NCBI GenBank assembly: GCA_910587235.1
Contig: CAJUKD010000002.1
Span: forward strand, 62,001-126,000
Source of the DNA: an uncultured Muribaculaceae bacterium
Lineage (GTDB): Bacteria > Bacteroidota > Bacteroidia > Bacteroidales > Muribaculaceae
Length of the DNA stretch: 64,000 nucleotides
Direction: 5' to 3'
Within the stretch, counting starts at the first letter, position 1; the number at the start of each line of letters is the position of its first letter. Both the position numbers and the translations under genes were made by a program. Shown here one piece after another: positions 25,016 to 33,682 of this stretch. The notes under the pieces were generated by a model that searched no databases, was not told the origin of the DNA, and worked only from the letters and a program-made list of their open reading frames with translations.

Positions 25016-25963
25016 TTACTTTGAAGTAAGCCACGCCTCAACATTGCGGCCTATGCGGGCGGCCGGGTCGGAATCATCGGCCTTGACAAACTTCTCGCCC
25101 GTAATACGCTCGTAAAGCTCTATATAGCGTTCCGAAATACTTTCACATATCTCAGGCGTCATTTCAGGCACCTGCTCGCCCGGACGGCCCATGAAACCGT
25201 TCTCGATAAGCCACTGGCGCACGAACTCCTTCGAAAGCTGGCGCTGGGGTTCGCCGGCAGCAAAACGCTCCTCGTAACCGTCGGCATAGAAATAGCGCGA
25301 CGAATCAGGAGTATGGATTTCGTCGATAAGCATCACCCGGCCATCGTGCTTGCCGAACTCATACTTAGTGTCGACAAGAATCAGACCCTTCTCGGCAGCC
25401 ATACGGGTGCCTATCTCGAAAAGAGTGCGCGTATAGCGCTCCATCACCTCGTAATCCTCGGCGCTGACAATTCCGCGGGCTATGATCTCCTCTCGCGAGA
25501 TATTCTCGTCATGGCCGGCCTCGGCCTTGGTCGTAGGAGTGATGATAGGCTCGGGGAAACGCTCGTTCTCGCGCATACCCTCGGGAAGACGCACTCCGCA
25601 GATCTCCCTGACACCCGACGCATACTCGCGCCAGGCGCTGCCCGTCAGATAACCGCGTATGATCATCTCGACGCGGAAACCCTCGCAACGCACTCCCGCA
25701 GTCACCATCGGATCCGGGACCGCACGCTTCCAGTTCGGAACAGCATCCGCCGTCGCGTCAAGAAACTTGGCGGCTATAGAATTGAGAACCTGACCCTTGT
25801 AGGGAATACCCTTGGGGAGAATGACGTCGAATGCCGAGATGCGGTCAGTGGCTATCATTACAAGACGGTCGCCGTCGAGAGTATAGACATCGCGAACTTT
25901 ACCGTGATAGACAGCCTCCTGGCCCGGAAAATTGTAATCTGTGGAAACTAAGGTCTGTGCCAT
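25016..25963 (-). CDS. purC: Phosphoribosylaminoimidazole-succinocarboxamide synthase
   Basis: Purine synthesis step 8: ATP-dependent joining of aspartate to CAIR giving SAICAR. The 315-aa length is that of the longer Bacteroidetes/yeast-like form. Motifs include YHGKVRDVYTLDGDRLVMIA (ATP site), DRISAFDVILPKGIPYKGQV, PTTKAEAGHDENIS and LVDTKYEFGKHDGRVMLIDE. It heads a leftward unit with ubiE and the exported proteins and has two tandem near-identical promoters upstream. Confidence 0.97.
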   Translation of the reverse strand: MAQTLVSTDYNFPGQEAVYHGKVRDVYTLDGDRLVMIATDRISAFDVILPKGIPYKGQVLNSIAAKFLDATADAVPNWKRAVPDPMVTAGVRCEGFRVEMIIRGYLTGSAWREYASGVREICGVRLPEGMRENERFPEPIITPTTKAEAGHDENISREEIIARGIVSAEDYEVMERYTRTLFEIGTRMAAEKGLILVDTKYEFGKHDGRVMLIDEIHTPDSSRYFYADGYEERFAAGEPQRQLSKEFVRQWLIENGFMGRPGEQVPEMTPEICESISERYIELYERITGEKFVKADDSDPAARIGRNVEAWLTSK

Positions 25964-26010
25964 TGCTTCGAAATGATGATTGTGATAAAATAAGGCTTTT
26001 TAACCGACTG

Positions 26011-26049
26011 CAAAAGTACGAATAAGAGAGCGCAAAAACAAATTCATTT
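26011..26049 (-). promoter_or_regulatory. purC promoter P1 (direct repeat copy 1)
   Basis: On the minus strand the -7 box TACTTTTG (plus CAAAAGTA, 26011-26018) and -33 TTTG (plus CAAA, 26039-26042) are 20 bases apart. The 39-bp block matches the copy at 26084-26122 at 38 of 39 positions; the one difference is at 26023 (T here, C there). Confidence 0.8.
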
Positions 26050-26083
26050 GATTTTTGCCGAACGAAAGTACTTAAGACAAAGT

Positions 26084-26122
26084 CAAAAGTACGAACAAGA
26101 GAGCGCAAAAACAAATTCATTT
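26084..26122 (-). promoter_or_regulatory. purC promoter P2 (direct repeat copy 2)
   Basis: The same layout 73 bp further upstream: -7 at 26084-26091, -33 at 26112-26115, 20-base spacing. The near-identity extends into the spacer and beyond the -33 box, indicating a recent duplication or selection for an operator in the block. Confidence 0.75.
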
Positions 26123-26153
26123 CCGTTTTTATGGCGCAGCCTGTTTCATTGCT

Positions 26154-26182
26154 TTCACGTAGGGACGTGCCGCGGCACGTCT
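26154..26182 (+). repeat. Dispersed palindromic repeat, copy 1
   Basis: TTCACGTAGGGACGTGCC continues through a 16-bp perfect palindrome (ACGTGCCGCGGCACGT) to CT. The 29 bp are identical to 47306-47334, and a variant lies inverted at 34547-34569. Confidence 0.85.
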
Positions 26183-26279
26183 TGTCAGGTTGACAGACAA
26201 AAAATGTTATTTCGCATGCCGGCAGACCTATAATTTAAAGGCATATCGGCCAAGAGAGCGGAATCTGGATTTTTTTCGC

Positions 26280-26287
26280 TATTTTTG
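26280..26287 (+). promoter_or_regulatory. -7 box for the DUF4199 gene
   Basis: TATTTTTG (TAnnTTTG) lies 26 bases before the ATG at 26313. No clear -33 TTTG at the right distance. Confidence 0.45.
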
Positions 26288-26312
26288 CCGGATAAATAAA
26301 AAAGACCCTACG

Positions 26313-26909
26313 ATGGAAGAAAAATCAGTTCCCCCGCCAAGCCTTATCATCAACCGCGCAGGCCACAACGGCCTTTGGCTCGGAGCATACCTGTCGGCTC
26401 TCGCTGTCGGCAGCGGCCTGTCGGCAACCGTGCCGCTGCTCTCCCTGCTCGTATGGGCGCTGACAATCTATCTGCCTTTCTACACCTACCGCATTATCGT
26501 GCGCGGCTACGCGGCATCCGATTTCCGCAGCCGTTTCGTCGACCTGTGGGCCGAAGGCATAGTAAGCTATCTCCTCGGCAGCCTCTTTCAGGCTCTGACT
26601 GTCTACATCTGCCTACGCTTCATCGCTCCCGGATTCATTGAAACCCAGGTCAACACCGCCATGGAAATCCTGCGCGCCGCCGCCGACCCGTCGACCATAG
26701 CCTTGGCCGACAACATCGAAAGCATCGTTGCCTCGACAGGACTCCCCAGACCGACCGACATAGCCATACAGCTTGTGGCTTTCAACATCATCGCAGGTTT
26801 CGTGCTCTCGCTATTCGCCTCATTAGCGGCAATATCCGCCTACCGCTCGCCCGAAAAGCGCCGCCGATACACCGAATCACACCCCGATAAAAACTCAGAC
26901 AACCGATAA
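26313..26909 (+). CDS. DUF4199 family membrane protein
   Basis: A 198-aa protein with about four transmembrane helices (for example LGAYLSALAVGSGLSATVPL at residues 24-43 and LVAFNIIAGFVLSLFASLAA near 160-180) and a central stretch IETQVNTAMEILRAAADPST, which fits DUF4199. Members are typically encoded next to a polyprenyl-phosphate glycosyltransferase in Bacteroidetes, as here (its stop TAA overlaps the next ATG by one base). It may assist that enzyme in the membrane; not shown. The start at 26313 follows a -7 box and gives a leader of about 20 bases. Confidence 0.75.
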   Translation: MEEKSVPPPSLIINRAGHNGLWLGAYLSALAVGSGLSATVPLLSLLVWALTIYLPFYTYRIIVRGYAASDFRSRFVDLWAEGIVSYLLGSLFQALTVYICLRFIAPGFIETQVNTAMEILRAAADPSTIALADNIESIVASTGLPRPTDIAIQLVAFNIIAGFVLSLFASLAAISAYRSPEKRRRYTESHPDKNSDNR

Positions 26910-27901
26910 TGGACATCTCCGTAATAGTCCCGCTTTACAACGAAGCCGAATCGCTACCCGAACTCGAGGCCTGGATTGCCCGGGTGATGGACGCCAACCG
27001 CTTCAGCTACGAAATAATATTTGTCGACGACGGATCCACCGACGACTCCTGGAAGGTTATCCGCCATCTTCAGCAACAGCACCCGCAGACAGTCCGCGGC
27101 GTGTCGTTCCGCCGCAACTACGGCAAATCGCCTGCCCTAAACACCGGATTCCGACTCGCACAGGGCGATGTGGTCATAACAATGGACGCCGACCTGCAGG
27201 ACAGCCCCGACGAGATTCCCGAACTGTACCGGATGGTCACAGCCGGCGGCTACGACCTCGTGTCGGGTTACAAGCAGAAGCGCTACGACCCCCTGTCGAA
27301 GACCATTCCGACAAAACTGTTCAACGCCACGGCACGCCGCGTCAGCGGAATCCGCAACCTCCACGATTTCAACTGCGGACTCAAGGCCTACCGCGCCAAA
27401 GTCGTCCGCCACATCGAAGTCTACGGCGACATGCACCGCTACATCCCCTACCTCGCCAAACTCGCGGGCTTCAACAGGATAGGCGAAAAAGTGGTGAAGC
27501 ATCAGGCCAGAAAGTACGGCCGCACCAAATTCGGACTCGACCGCTTCGTCAACGGCTATCTCGATCTGCTCACGCTTTGGTTCACAGGCCGTTTCGGCAA
27601 AAAACCCATGCACTTCTTCGGCCTGCTCGGCTCGCTTATGTTCATCCTCGGATTCGTGGCTGTCGCTATTGTCGGAGGAATGAAGCTATACAACATGTAC
27701 AGCGGCGCCCCCTATACACTTGTGACAAACTCTCCCTACTTCTTCCTGTCGCTGACACTGATGATCCTCGGCTGCCAACTCTTCCTCGCCGGATTCATAG
27801 GCGAACTGGTAGTGCGCAACTCCAACAAACGCAACGACTACGAAATCGACGAATACCTCAACATCGACTGTCCCGTCGCCGGCGACAGAAAACAAGGCTA
27901 A
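26909..27901 (+). CDS. GT2 glycosyltransferase, dolichol/polyprenyl-phosphate mannosyltransferase-like
   Basis: A 330-aa enzyme with a GT-A domain first (ISVIVPLYNEAESLPELEAW; FVDDGSTDDSW; metal site MDADLQDSPDEIPEL near residues 92-106) and two C-terminal transmembrane helices (FFGLLGSLMFILGFVAVAIV; FFLSLTLMILGCQLFLAGFI). The QXXRW-like position holds VKHQARKYGRTKF. This is the DPM1/GtrB architecture: it would move a sugar from a nucleotide donor to polyprenyl phosphate for later use by periplasmic GT-C enzymes. It is followed by a nitroreductase gene 11 bp downstream. Confidence 0.9.
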   Translation: MDISVIVPLYNEAESLPELEAWIARVMDANRFSYEIIFVDDGSTDDSWKVIRHLQQQHPQTVRGVSFRRNYGKSPALNTGFRLAQGDVVITMDADLQDSPDEIPELYRMVTAGGYDLVSGYKQKRYDPLSKTIPTKLFNATARRVSGIRNLHDFNCGLKAYRAKVVRHIEVYGDMHRYIPYLAKLAGFNRIGEKVVKHQARKYGRTKFGLDRFVNGYLDLLTLWFTGRFGKKPMHFFGLLGSLMFILGFVAVAIVGGMKLYNMYSGAPYTLVTNSPYFFLSLTLMILGCQLFLAGFIGELVVRNSNKRNDYEIDEYLNIDCPVAGDRKQG

Positions 27902-27912
27902 ACCTGACTATC

Positions 27913-28434
27913 ATGACTTTTAACGAAACCCTCTCGCAGCGCTACTCCTGCCGCGACTATTCCGACCGTCCCGTCGACCGCCGCCTGCTCGGCGAAATTC
28001 TCGAAGCCGCACGCCTCGCCCCCTCGGCATGCAACCGCCAGCCCTGGCGCTTCATAGTCATAGACCGCCCCGACGACACCGCCGGACGCGAAGCCGTGAC
28101 AGCCGCCTACGGCCGCCCGTGGATTGCAACAGCTCCCGCCTACATCATAGCCTGCGGCCTGCCCGCCGAAGGATGGACGCGACCTTTCGACGAACACTCA
28201 CACATCGACGTCGACCTCGCCATAGCCGTCGAGCACCTCTGCCTGTCGGCAACCGAACACGGACTTGCAACATGCTGGGTCTGCAATTTCGATCCCGCCG
28301 TGCTGCGCGGCAAGCTCGGACTCGACGACAAGCTGACGCCCGTCGCCATACTGCCCGTAGGCTACCCCGCATCCGACAAAATCCCCGCAAAGAACCGCAA
28401 GCAGCCCGAAGAAATCATCACATGGCGCGACTGA
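27913..28434 (+). CDS. Nitroreductase-family protein
   Basis: A 173-aa FMN-dependent oxidoreductase of the compact type. It begins MTFNETLSQRYSCRDYSDRP, with the RYSxRxY FMN phosphate motif, then ILEAARLAPSACNRQPWRFI (flavin binding) and ATEHGLATCWVCNFDP, and ends with an ILPVGYPASDK turn. It would reduce nitroaromatics, quinones or related substrates with NAD(P)H; the natural substrate is unknown. The start at 27913 removes upstream out-of-family residues. Its 3' end overlaps the next lipoprotein gene by 13 bp. Confidence 0.88.
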   Translation: MTFNETLSQRYSCRDYSDRPVDRRLLGEILEAARLAPSACNRQPWRFIVIDRPDDTAGREAVTAAYGRPWIATAPAYIIACGLPAEGWTRPFDEHSHIDVDLAIAVEHLCLSATEHGLATCWVCNFDPAVLRGKLGLDDKLTPVAILPVGYPASDKIPAKNRKQPEEIITWRD

Positions 28435-28976
28435 ACCGCAGCGACATACGGGCGCGACTGCGCGTGGCCGCAGCAGCAGCGGCTCTCCTCCTTCCGCTTC
28501 TATGGGGAGGCTGCAACACCTCCGGATGCCTTGAAAACCAAAGCGCGATACCCTTGGCCGGATTCTACTCTTCGGCCACCGGTGAAGCCGCCACACTCAA
28601 TATCCTGCGCATCCACGGTGTAGGAGCACCCGGCGACTCGGCGATTCTGGCTTCCGGCACCGCCGCAAACCAGGTCTACCTGCCGATGCGCTCCACCGCG
28701 ACATCGACCGAATGGTGCATAGCCTACACTCAGCAAGGCATCGACAAACCGGAATTCAACGACACCATCACATTCCGCTACTCCTCCATACCATATTTCG
28801 CATCGGAAGAATGCGGAGCGATGTACTACTACCGCATATCATCCGTCGAAACAAGCACCAACCTCATCGACTCCGTGACAGTAGTCGACTCCCTTGTCAC
28901 AAATGCCGACCGCATAAGCTTCAAGATTTATTTCCGCATCGGCGACGAGCCGTCAGACCTCGACATAGCGATATGA
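28422..28976 (+). CDS. DUF6452 lipoprotein
   Basis: A 184-aa lipoprotein: Arg-rich N-terminus, hydrophobic core AAAAAALLLPLLWGGCNTSG with lipobox LWGGC (Cys about 31), then SGCLENQSAIPLAGFYSSAT, a pattern with a second conserved Cys and Ala-Gly-Phe-Tyr typical of DUF6452. The rest is beta-rich (YRISSVETSTNLIDSVTVVD). Function unknown. It overlaps the nitroreductase by 13 bp and the DUF6048 gene by 4 bp (ATGA); the pair is typically adjacent in Bacteroidales, so they probably form one envelope complex or pathway. Confidence 0.75.
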   Translation: MARLNRSDIRARLRVAAAAAALLLPLLWGGCNTSGCLENQSAIPLAGFYSSATGEAATLNILRIHGVGAPGDSAILASGTAANQVYLPMRSTATSTEWCIAYTQQGIDKPEFNDTITFRYSSIPYFASEECGAMYYYRISSVETSTNLIDSVTVVDSLVTNADRISFKIYFRIGDEPSDLDIAI

Positions 28977-29953
28977 AAACATTCCGACGCCTGCATATCA
29001 TCGCCCTGTGCTCTGTCGCCGTACTGATCGCCGCAATGGCGTCGGCGGCCGAACCGCCGGAATCAGCCGACGGCAGCAAGCCCGCACAACAACGCCGGCG
29101 AATGACTCCCGTCACCACGGCGGCCACAACAACACAGTCGGTCAACGAAACCCGCAACGACACCGCACGCATCAACGCCGAGCGACGCGCACGCTCGACC
29201 ACCTACATAAACAAGGAAGGACGCACCGTCTACGTCGACACCGTCAGCGGTGAGGAATGGATCGACTCCCTCGCCGCAGGACGCCGCGTGCCGCCTATGA
29301 AATACCCCCTGTTCCACAGCCTGGCTGTCGGCGTCAACTTATGGGATCCCGTAATGCGCGCTTTCGGGCAGCACTACGGCCTGGCCGACGCATGGCTTGA
29401 ACTGAGCATACACAACCGCTACAACCCCGTGGTCGAACTCGGACTCGGAAAAGCAGACTACACCCCTGCCGGACAAAACTACAGCTACCGCTCGCCCATG
29501 AGCTTCTACTTCCGTGTGGGCGCCGACTACAACTTCCTCTACAACTCCGATCCCGCCTATCAGTTCCACGCCGGAGTGCGCTACGGCTTCAGCCCGTTCA
29601 GCTACACCGTCGGCGACGTAACCCTTGACTCTCCATACTGGGACGAAAGCACAACATTCAGCATCCCCGCGCAGCACGCCACCGCCGGATGGTTCGAATT
29701 CTGCCTCGGCCTGCGCGTACGCCTGTGGGGACCCATATCGGCAGGCTGGAACGTCAAATACCAAACGATACTCCACGAGTCACGCGCCACCTACGGCAAA
29801 CCATGGTACATCCCCGGCTACGGATCCCGTTCCGGCGCCATCACCGGCAGCTTCTCAATAATCTACACAATTCCGTTCCACCGTGGAGGCCTGAACAAGA
29901 TCAGCGACGACAATGTTGATAAGACAGAAGACCTGACTCAGAATCAACATTAA
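28973..29953 (+). CDS. DUF6048 outer-membrane-type protein
   Basis: A 326-aa exported protein with signal peptide (LHIIALCSVAVLIAAMASAA). A Thr/Arg-rich linker (residues about 35-85) is followed by a beta-barrel-like domain: KYPLFHSLAVGVNLWDPVMR, WLELSIHNRYNPVVELGLGK, SFYFRVGADYNFLYNSDPAY and a closing FSIIYTIPFH strand. The GVNLWDPV and GADYNFLY motifs fit DUF6048. The function is not known. It follows the DUF6452 lipoprotein with an ATGA overlap; the SDR gene starts 10 bp downstream. Confidence 0.75.
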   Translation: MKTFRRLHIIALCSVAVLIAAMASAAEPPESADGSKPAQQRRRMTPVTTAATTTQSVNETRNDTARINAERRARSTTYINKEGRTVYVDTVSGEEWIDSLAAGRRVPPMKYPLFHSLAVGVNLWDPVMRAFGQHYGLADAWLELSIHNRYNPVVELGLGKADYTPAGQNYSYRSPMSFYFRVGADYNFLYNSDPAYQFHAGVRYGFSPFSYTVGDVTLDSPYWDESTTFSIPAQHATAGWFEFCLGLRVRLWGPISAGWNVKYQTILHESRATYGKPWYIPGYGSRSGAITGSFSIIYTIPFHRGGLNKISDDNVDKTEDLTQNQH

Positions 29954-29963
29954 AAAAACTTTC

Positions 29964-30722
29964 ATGAAAAAAATAATCGTCATCGGAGCATCGTCAGGCA
30001 TAGGCCGGCGAATAGCCTCCGACTTCGCCCGCATGGGCTGGCGCGTAGGCGCGGCAGCACGCCGCCTCGACCTGCTCGACACCTTGAAAAAAGAACACCC
30101 CGGAAACGTGGAAACAATGGCTCTCGACGTCACCGCCGACAACGCCGTCGAACGCTTCTACCGACTGGTCGAACTGATCGACGGCATGGATATCCTGCTC
30201 TACTGCTCAGGCACAGGATGGTACAACCCCACCCTCGACCCATCTGTCGATGCCGCCACAATAGGAGTCAACGTCACAGGATTCACCCGCATCGTCAACG
30301 CCGCTTACTCCTACTTCAAGGACACCGCCAACCTCCATCGCGGACGCATCGCCGTCATCACCTCCATCGCCGGCACAAAAGGCATAGGCATATCGGCCAC
30401 ATACTCCGCCTCCAAACGCTACCAGTGGACCTATCTTCAGGCTCTCGACCAACTCGCGCACCAACAGCACGTAAACGTCGGCATAACCGACATCCGCCCC
30501 GGATTCGTCGACACCGCACTCCTTGCCAACGACCGTACCGACTACCCGATGAAAATGAGCGTCGACTACATAGCCCCGCGCATCGAAAAAGCCATACTGA
30601 CAGGCCGCCGTCGCGCCGTCATCGACTCGCGCTGGGCTGTCGTGACAGCCCTCTGGCGCCTAATTCCCGACCCACTCTGGCGCCGGCTCGAATTCCGGCA
30701 TCCCACCACAAACCCGCTTTAA
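29964..30722 (+). CDS. Short-chain dehydrogenase/reductase
   Basis: A 252-aa classical SDR. The nucleotide motif is GASSGIGRRIA at residues 8-18, NAG is replaced by CSG in LLYCSGTGWYNP, and the catalytic Ser-Tyr-x-x-x-Lys set is TSIAGTKGIGISATYSASKR. Arg-rich AARRL after strand 2 suggests NADPH preference. The PGFVDT loop is present. Substrate unknown; the C-terminus has a short hydrophobic/basic helix (AVVTALWRLIPDPLWRR) that may touch the membrane, seen in some lipid or ketosphinganine reductase relatives, but that is speculation. Confidence 0.88.
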   Translation: MKKIIVIGASSGIGRRIASDFARMGWRVGAAARRLDLLDTLKKEHPGNVETMALDVTADNAVERFYRLVELIDGMDILLYCSGTGWYNPTLDPSVDAATIGVNVTGFTRIVNAAYSYFKDTANLHRGRIAVITSIAGTKGIGISATYSASKRYQWTYLQALDQLAHQQHVNVGITDIRPGFVDTALLANDRTDYPMKMSVDYIAPRIEKAILTGRRRAVIDSRWAVVTALWRLIPDPLWRRLEFRHPTTNPL

Positions 30723-30779
30723 AACCCAATTACAAACCACTCCCAAACCGAACATGCCGCAACACATCGGAATTTTGAC

Positions 30780-30787
30780 TATCTTTG
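30780..30787 (+). promoter_or_regulatory. -7 box for the QueA-family gene
   Basis: TATCTTTG matches TAnnTTTG, 22 bases before the ATG at 30810. No good -33 element at 19-21 bases. Confidence 0.5.
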
Positions 30788-30809
30788 CGTTAAATATTCC
30801 GTTTTCAGC

Positions 30810-32033
30810 ATGGATCCGAAAGAGATATCAATAGAACAATATAACTACCCGTTGCCCGACGGGCGCATAGCACGCCATCCGCTTGCGCAGCGAGATGCCT
30901 GCAAACTACTTGTTTCCAACACCGACGGCAGCATCGACGACCGTATTTTCAACGAACTGCCCGCACTCCTTCCCACGGACGCAATAATGGTCTGCAACAA
31001 CACGCGAGTCATCAATGCCCGCGTGCGCATGAACAAAGACTCCGGAGCAGCCATAGAGATTTTCTGCCTCGAACCTGAAGCGCCCGCCGACTACGAGCGC
31101 AACTTCGCATCGACAGGACCTTGTTCATGGCAGTGCCTGGTAGGAAACTCCAAAAAGTGGAAAGAAGGAGCGCTTCACCGCCGCATCGAAGTCGACGGAA
31201 AAGGCGAAGTAGTGCTGTCGGCCGAACGCACAGGCCGCTCCGACACGGCGTCGGTGGTCGAATTCAGCTGGAACCGTTCCGACATAAGTTTCAGCGAGAT
31301 AATCGGCGCGGCAGGAGAGATTCCCATTCCGCCATACCTCAACCGCGAATCTGAAGAGGGCGACGCCACGGACTATCAGACCGTTTTCAGCGAAATCGAA
31401 GGCTCCGTAGCGGCTCCGACAGCCGGACTGCACTTCACTCCCGAACTTCTCGAAGCCATCGACCGCACAGGCATAGAGCGCCGCGAAGTGACGCTCCACG
31501 TCGGCGCCGGCACCTTCCGCCCCGTGAAAGCAGCCATGATAGGCGGACACGACATGCACAGCGAGTTCATCACCGTAGGCCGCGACATGATAGAAGGCCT
31601 GCGCGACAAAGGCGAACGGCCTGTCGTAGCAGTCGGCACCACTTCGGTGCGCACGCTCGAAAGCCTCTACCACATAGGTTGCCTTATCAGCCGCGGAGAG
31701 TGGACGGGCGAACTCGGACAGTGGTACGCCTACGACTCCGCGCATCCTGCACTGAGCGTGGCCGAATCCATGGAAGCCATACTCGCCCGGCTCGACAGCC
31801 TCGGCGAAGACACCCTGATGGCCCACACACGCATAATCATCGCACCGGGCTACCGCTACCGCATCGTCGACGGCATGATAACGAACTTCCATCAGCCGCA
31901 ATCCACTCTGCTCCTGCTCGTGTCGGCCTTTATAGGCGACAGCTGGCGTGCGCTCTACGACCACGCCCTTGCCGGCGACTACCGTTTCCTGAGCTACGGC
32001 GACGCCTGCCTGCTTTTCCCGCACCGCCAATGA
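30810..32033 (+). CDS. queA: S-adenosylmethionine:tRNA ribosyltransferase-isomerase (QueA family, long form)
   Basis: Family converts preQ1 to epoxyqueuosine at tRNA position 34 using the ribose of SAM. The protein shows YNYPLPDGRIARHPLAQRDA and PTDAIMVCNNTRVINARV at the N-terminus, PPYLNRESEEGDATDYQTVF and VAAPTAGLHFTPELLEAI centrally, and LHVGAGTFRPVK and TNFHQPQSTLLLLVSAFIGD at the C-terminus. At 407 aa it is longer than canonical QueA (about 350). Bacteroidales often carry such a longer paralogue besides standard QueA, so the exact substrate is uncertain. It has its own -7 box at 30780-30787. Confidence 0.85.
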   Translation: MDPKEISIEQYNYPLPDGRIARHPLAQRDACKLLVSNTDGSIDDRIFNELPALLPTDAIMVCNNTRVINARVRMNKDSGAAIEIFCLEPEAPADYERNFASTGPCSWQCLVGNSKKWKEGALHRRIEVDGKGEVVLSAERTGRSDTASVVEFSWNRSDISFSEIIGAAGEIPIPPYLNRESEEGDATDYQTVFSEIEGSVAAPTAGLHFTPELLEAIDRTGIERREVTLHVGAGTFRPVKAAMIGGHDMHSEFITVGRDMIEGLRDKGERPVVAVGTTSVRTLESLYHIGCLISRGEWTGELGQWYAYDSAHPALSVAESMEAILARLDSLGEDTLMAHTRIIIAPGYRYRIVDGMITNFHQPQSTLLLLVSAFIGDSWRALYDHALAGDYRFLSYGDACLLFPHRQ

Positions 32034-33682
32034 AACACACGACGACAGAAACAATACGTAACTCAGGCACGGCATTATTGCTGACAGCCGTATTCACCTA
32101 CCTCCTGTCCGCAGCCGTCTTCGCATGCGGAGGCCGGATCAACGGCGCAATATTCCCCGTTGCCATGGCGGCGGCGCTCGCCTCCGCACCGCTTCTGACA
32201 GGCCACACTAAAAAACGCGTCATAGCCATGTCGTCCATGCTGGCACTCGCGCTTGCGGCGACGGGCATACTTGTCGGCCACCTGCTGCCGGACTACACGA
32301 GCGACGGATGCTGGTATCATCAGGAAGGAATAGCCCTGATGCTCGACGGATGGAATCCGTACCGCGACGGCGCTCCCGAAGGCGGAGCACTGCTCTGGAC
32401 ACTACATTATGCCAAGAGCATGGAGATAATATCGGCGGCCATAGCCTCTGCCGTCGGCTCGATAGAAGCAGGCAAAGCTGTAAATTTCATCCTGACCGCC
32501 GCCGCGGCATTGCTTGTCTACGATTTCGGACGACGGCACCTCGCCTCGGCAAAGCGGGCAGCCGCACTCGCGCTTACCGCAACTGCCAATCCTGTGGTAA
32601 TAGCGCAATTGCCTACATACTATATAGACTATACTCTTTATATCTACATCCTGCTGACAATCATCCTGCTTGTCGATGCTGCCGGCAGCCGGCGAACGGC
32701 GGCACCGTACCTGCTCGCAGGCGCCGTCACAGTGCTGGCCATAGGCACCAAGTTCAACATATTTTTCATGCAGGGCGTCACACTGATTGCCGCCGCAGGA
32801 TGGTGCGCCGCCACACGCCGCCGGCACGAAGCACGCACAATCATCGTCACCGGCGCCTGCGCTCTTGCCGTCGGGCTGCTCGCAGCCTGGCATCCGTACG
32901 TCGGGAATTTCATCGGTCACGGCAATCCACTCTACCCTCTTCTGGGCGAAGGAGCGCAGGACATCATGAGCGAAAACACCCCCGACATCTATACCGGCAA
33001 CCGTTTCGCCGACTTTGCCATATCCCTTCTCTATCCGGAAAGGCCGAGTTACGACGGACGTATCAACGGCTTCACCCCCCTGATGGTGCTGTTGCTCGGC
33101 ATCAGCGCATTGACGGCATGTAAACTCCGCCGCGACAGCGACAGCCGCCTGCCTCTGTTCATCATGGCCTGCGCACTGGCAAGTTGCTTTTTCTTCGACC
33201 AGTCGTGGTGGGCGCGCTACAACTGCCAGCTGTGGCTTGTGCCAGTCAGCGCCTATTTCTGCCTTCTGCGCTCCGGCGACCGGGCGCATACCCTTGTATG
33301 GTGCCGCCGGCTGACGCTTCTCTGCATCGTCGCAGCCGCCGCCGTAACAATCAGATACACCCTGCCCGCAAGCATACACCTGAGCATCTGGCAACGCAAC
33401 ATCTACTCGCTGCGGCGCGAAACGCCGGCCAGGATTATCGACCTCGACCGACAGACCGCCCGCCACTTCGCCGAACAGGGCATAGACACCGAAAGCATAT
33501 CCGAAAGCGAAGTCCGGCCGGGGAATATCCTCGTTGCCACAGGCTATGTGTTCAAAGGCGTATTTCCGATGATGGAAGTCACTCGCGCTGAGTGGGACAG
33601 TATGCTGAAGCATTCGGGAGGCCGTCTGCTGGAGCATCAGAATCCGCGCCGTGCAGTACTGCCTGACCTTTCACAGCCATAG
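32030..33682 (+). CDS. Multi-spanning membrane protein, possible GT-C-type glycosyltransferase
   Basis: A 550-aa protein with about ten or more transmembrane helices (for example ILVGHLLPDYTSDGCWYHQE after helix 3, then YTLYIYILLTIILLVDAAG). The first long periplasmic loop contains DYTSDGCWYHQEGIALMLDG and GWNPYRD, the kind of Asp-containing first loop found in GT-C enzymes of the ArnT/PMT group, and the C-terminal roughly 120 residues form a soluble domain. GT-C is inference; it would use polyprenyl-phosphate sugars like those from the enzyme at 26909. Its ATG overlaps the queA stop (ATGA), and its last 104 bp overlap the convergent gene at 33579. I do not recognise a named family. Confidence 0.6.
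   Translation: MKHTTTETIRNSGTALLLTAVFTYLLSAAVFACGGRINGAIFPVAMAAALASAPLLTGHTKKRVIAMSSMLALALAATGILVGHLLPDYTSDGCWYHQEGIALMLDGWNPYRDGAPEGGALLWTLHYAKSMEIISAAIASAVGSIEAGKAVNFILTAAAALLVYDFGRRHLASAKRAAALALTATANPVVIAQLPTYYIDYTLYIYILLTIILLVDAAGSRRTAAPYLLAGAVTVLAIGTKFNIFFMQGVTLIAAAGWCAATRRRHEARTIIVTGACALAVGLLAAWHPYVGNFIGHGNPLYPLLGEGAQDIMSENTPDIYTGNRFADFAISLLYPERPSYDGRINGFTPLMVLLLGISALTACKLRRDSDSRLPLFIMACALASCFFFDQSWWARYNCQLWLVPVSAYFCLLRSGDRAHTLVWCRRLTLLCIVAAAAVTIRYTLPASIHLSIWQRNIYSLRRETPARIIDLDRQTARHFAEQGIDTESISESEVRPGNILVATGYVFKGVFPMMEVTRAEWDSMLKHSGGRLLEHQNPRRAVLPDLSQP

Larger units (their letters stand above)
25964..26312. other. Regulatory intergenic region, purC / DUF4199 (divergent)
   Basis: This 349-bp gap has no gene. 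It contains two 39-bp direct repeats each carrying a full leftward promoter for purC (26011-26049 and 26084-26122), one copy of the dispersed 29-bp palindromic repeat (26154-26182) and a rightward -7 box at 26280-26287 for the DUF4199 gene. Confidence 0.75.
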
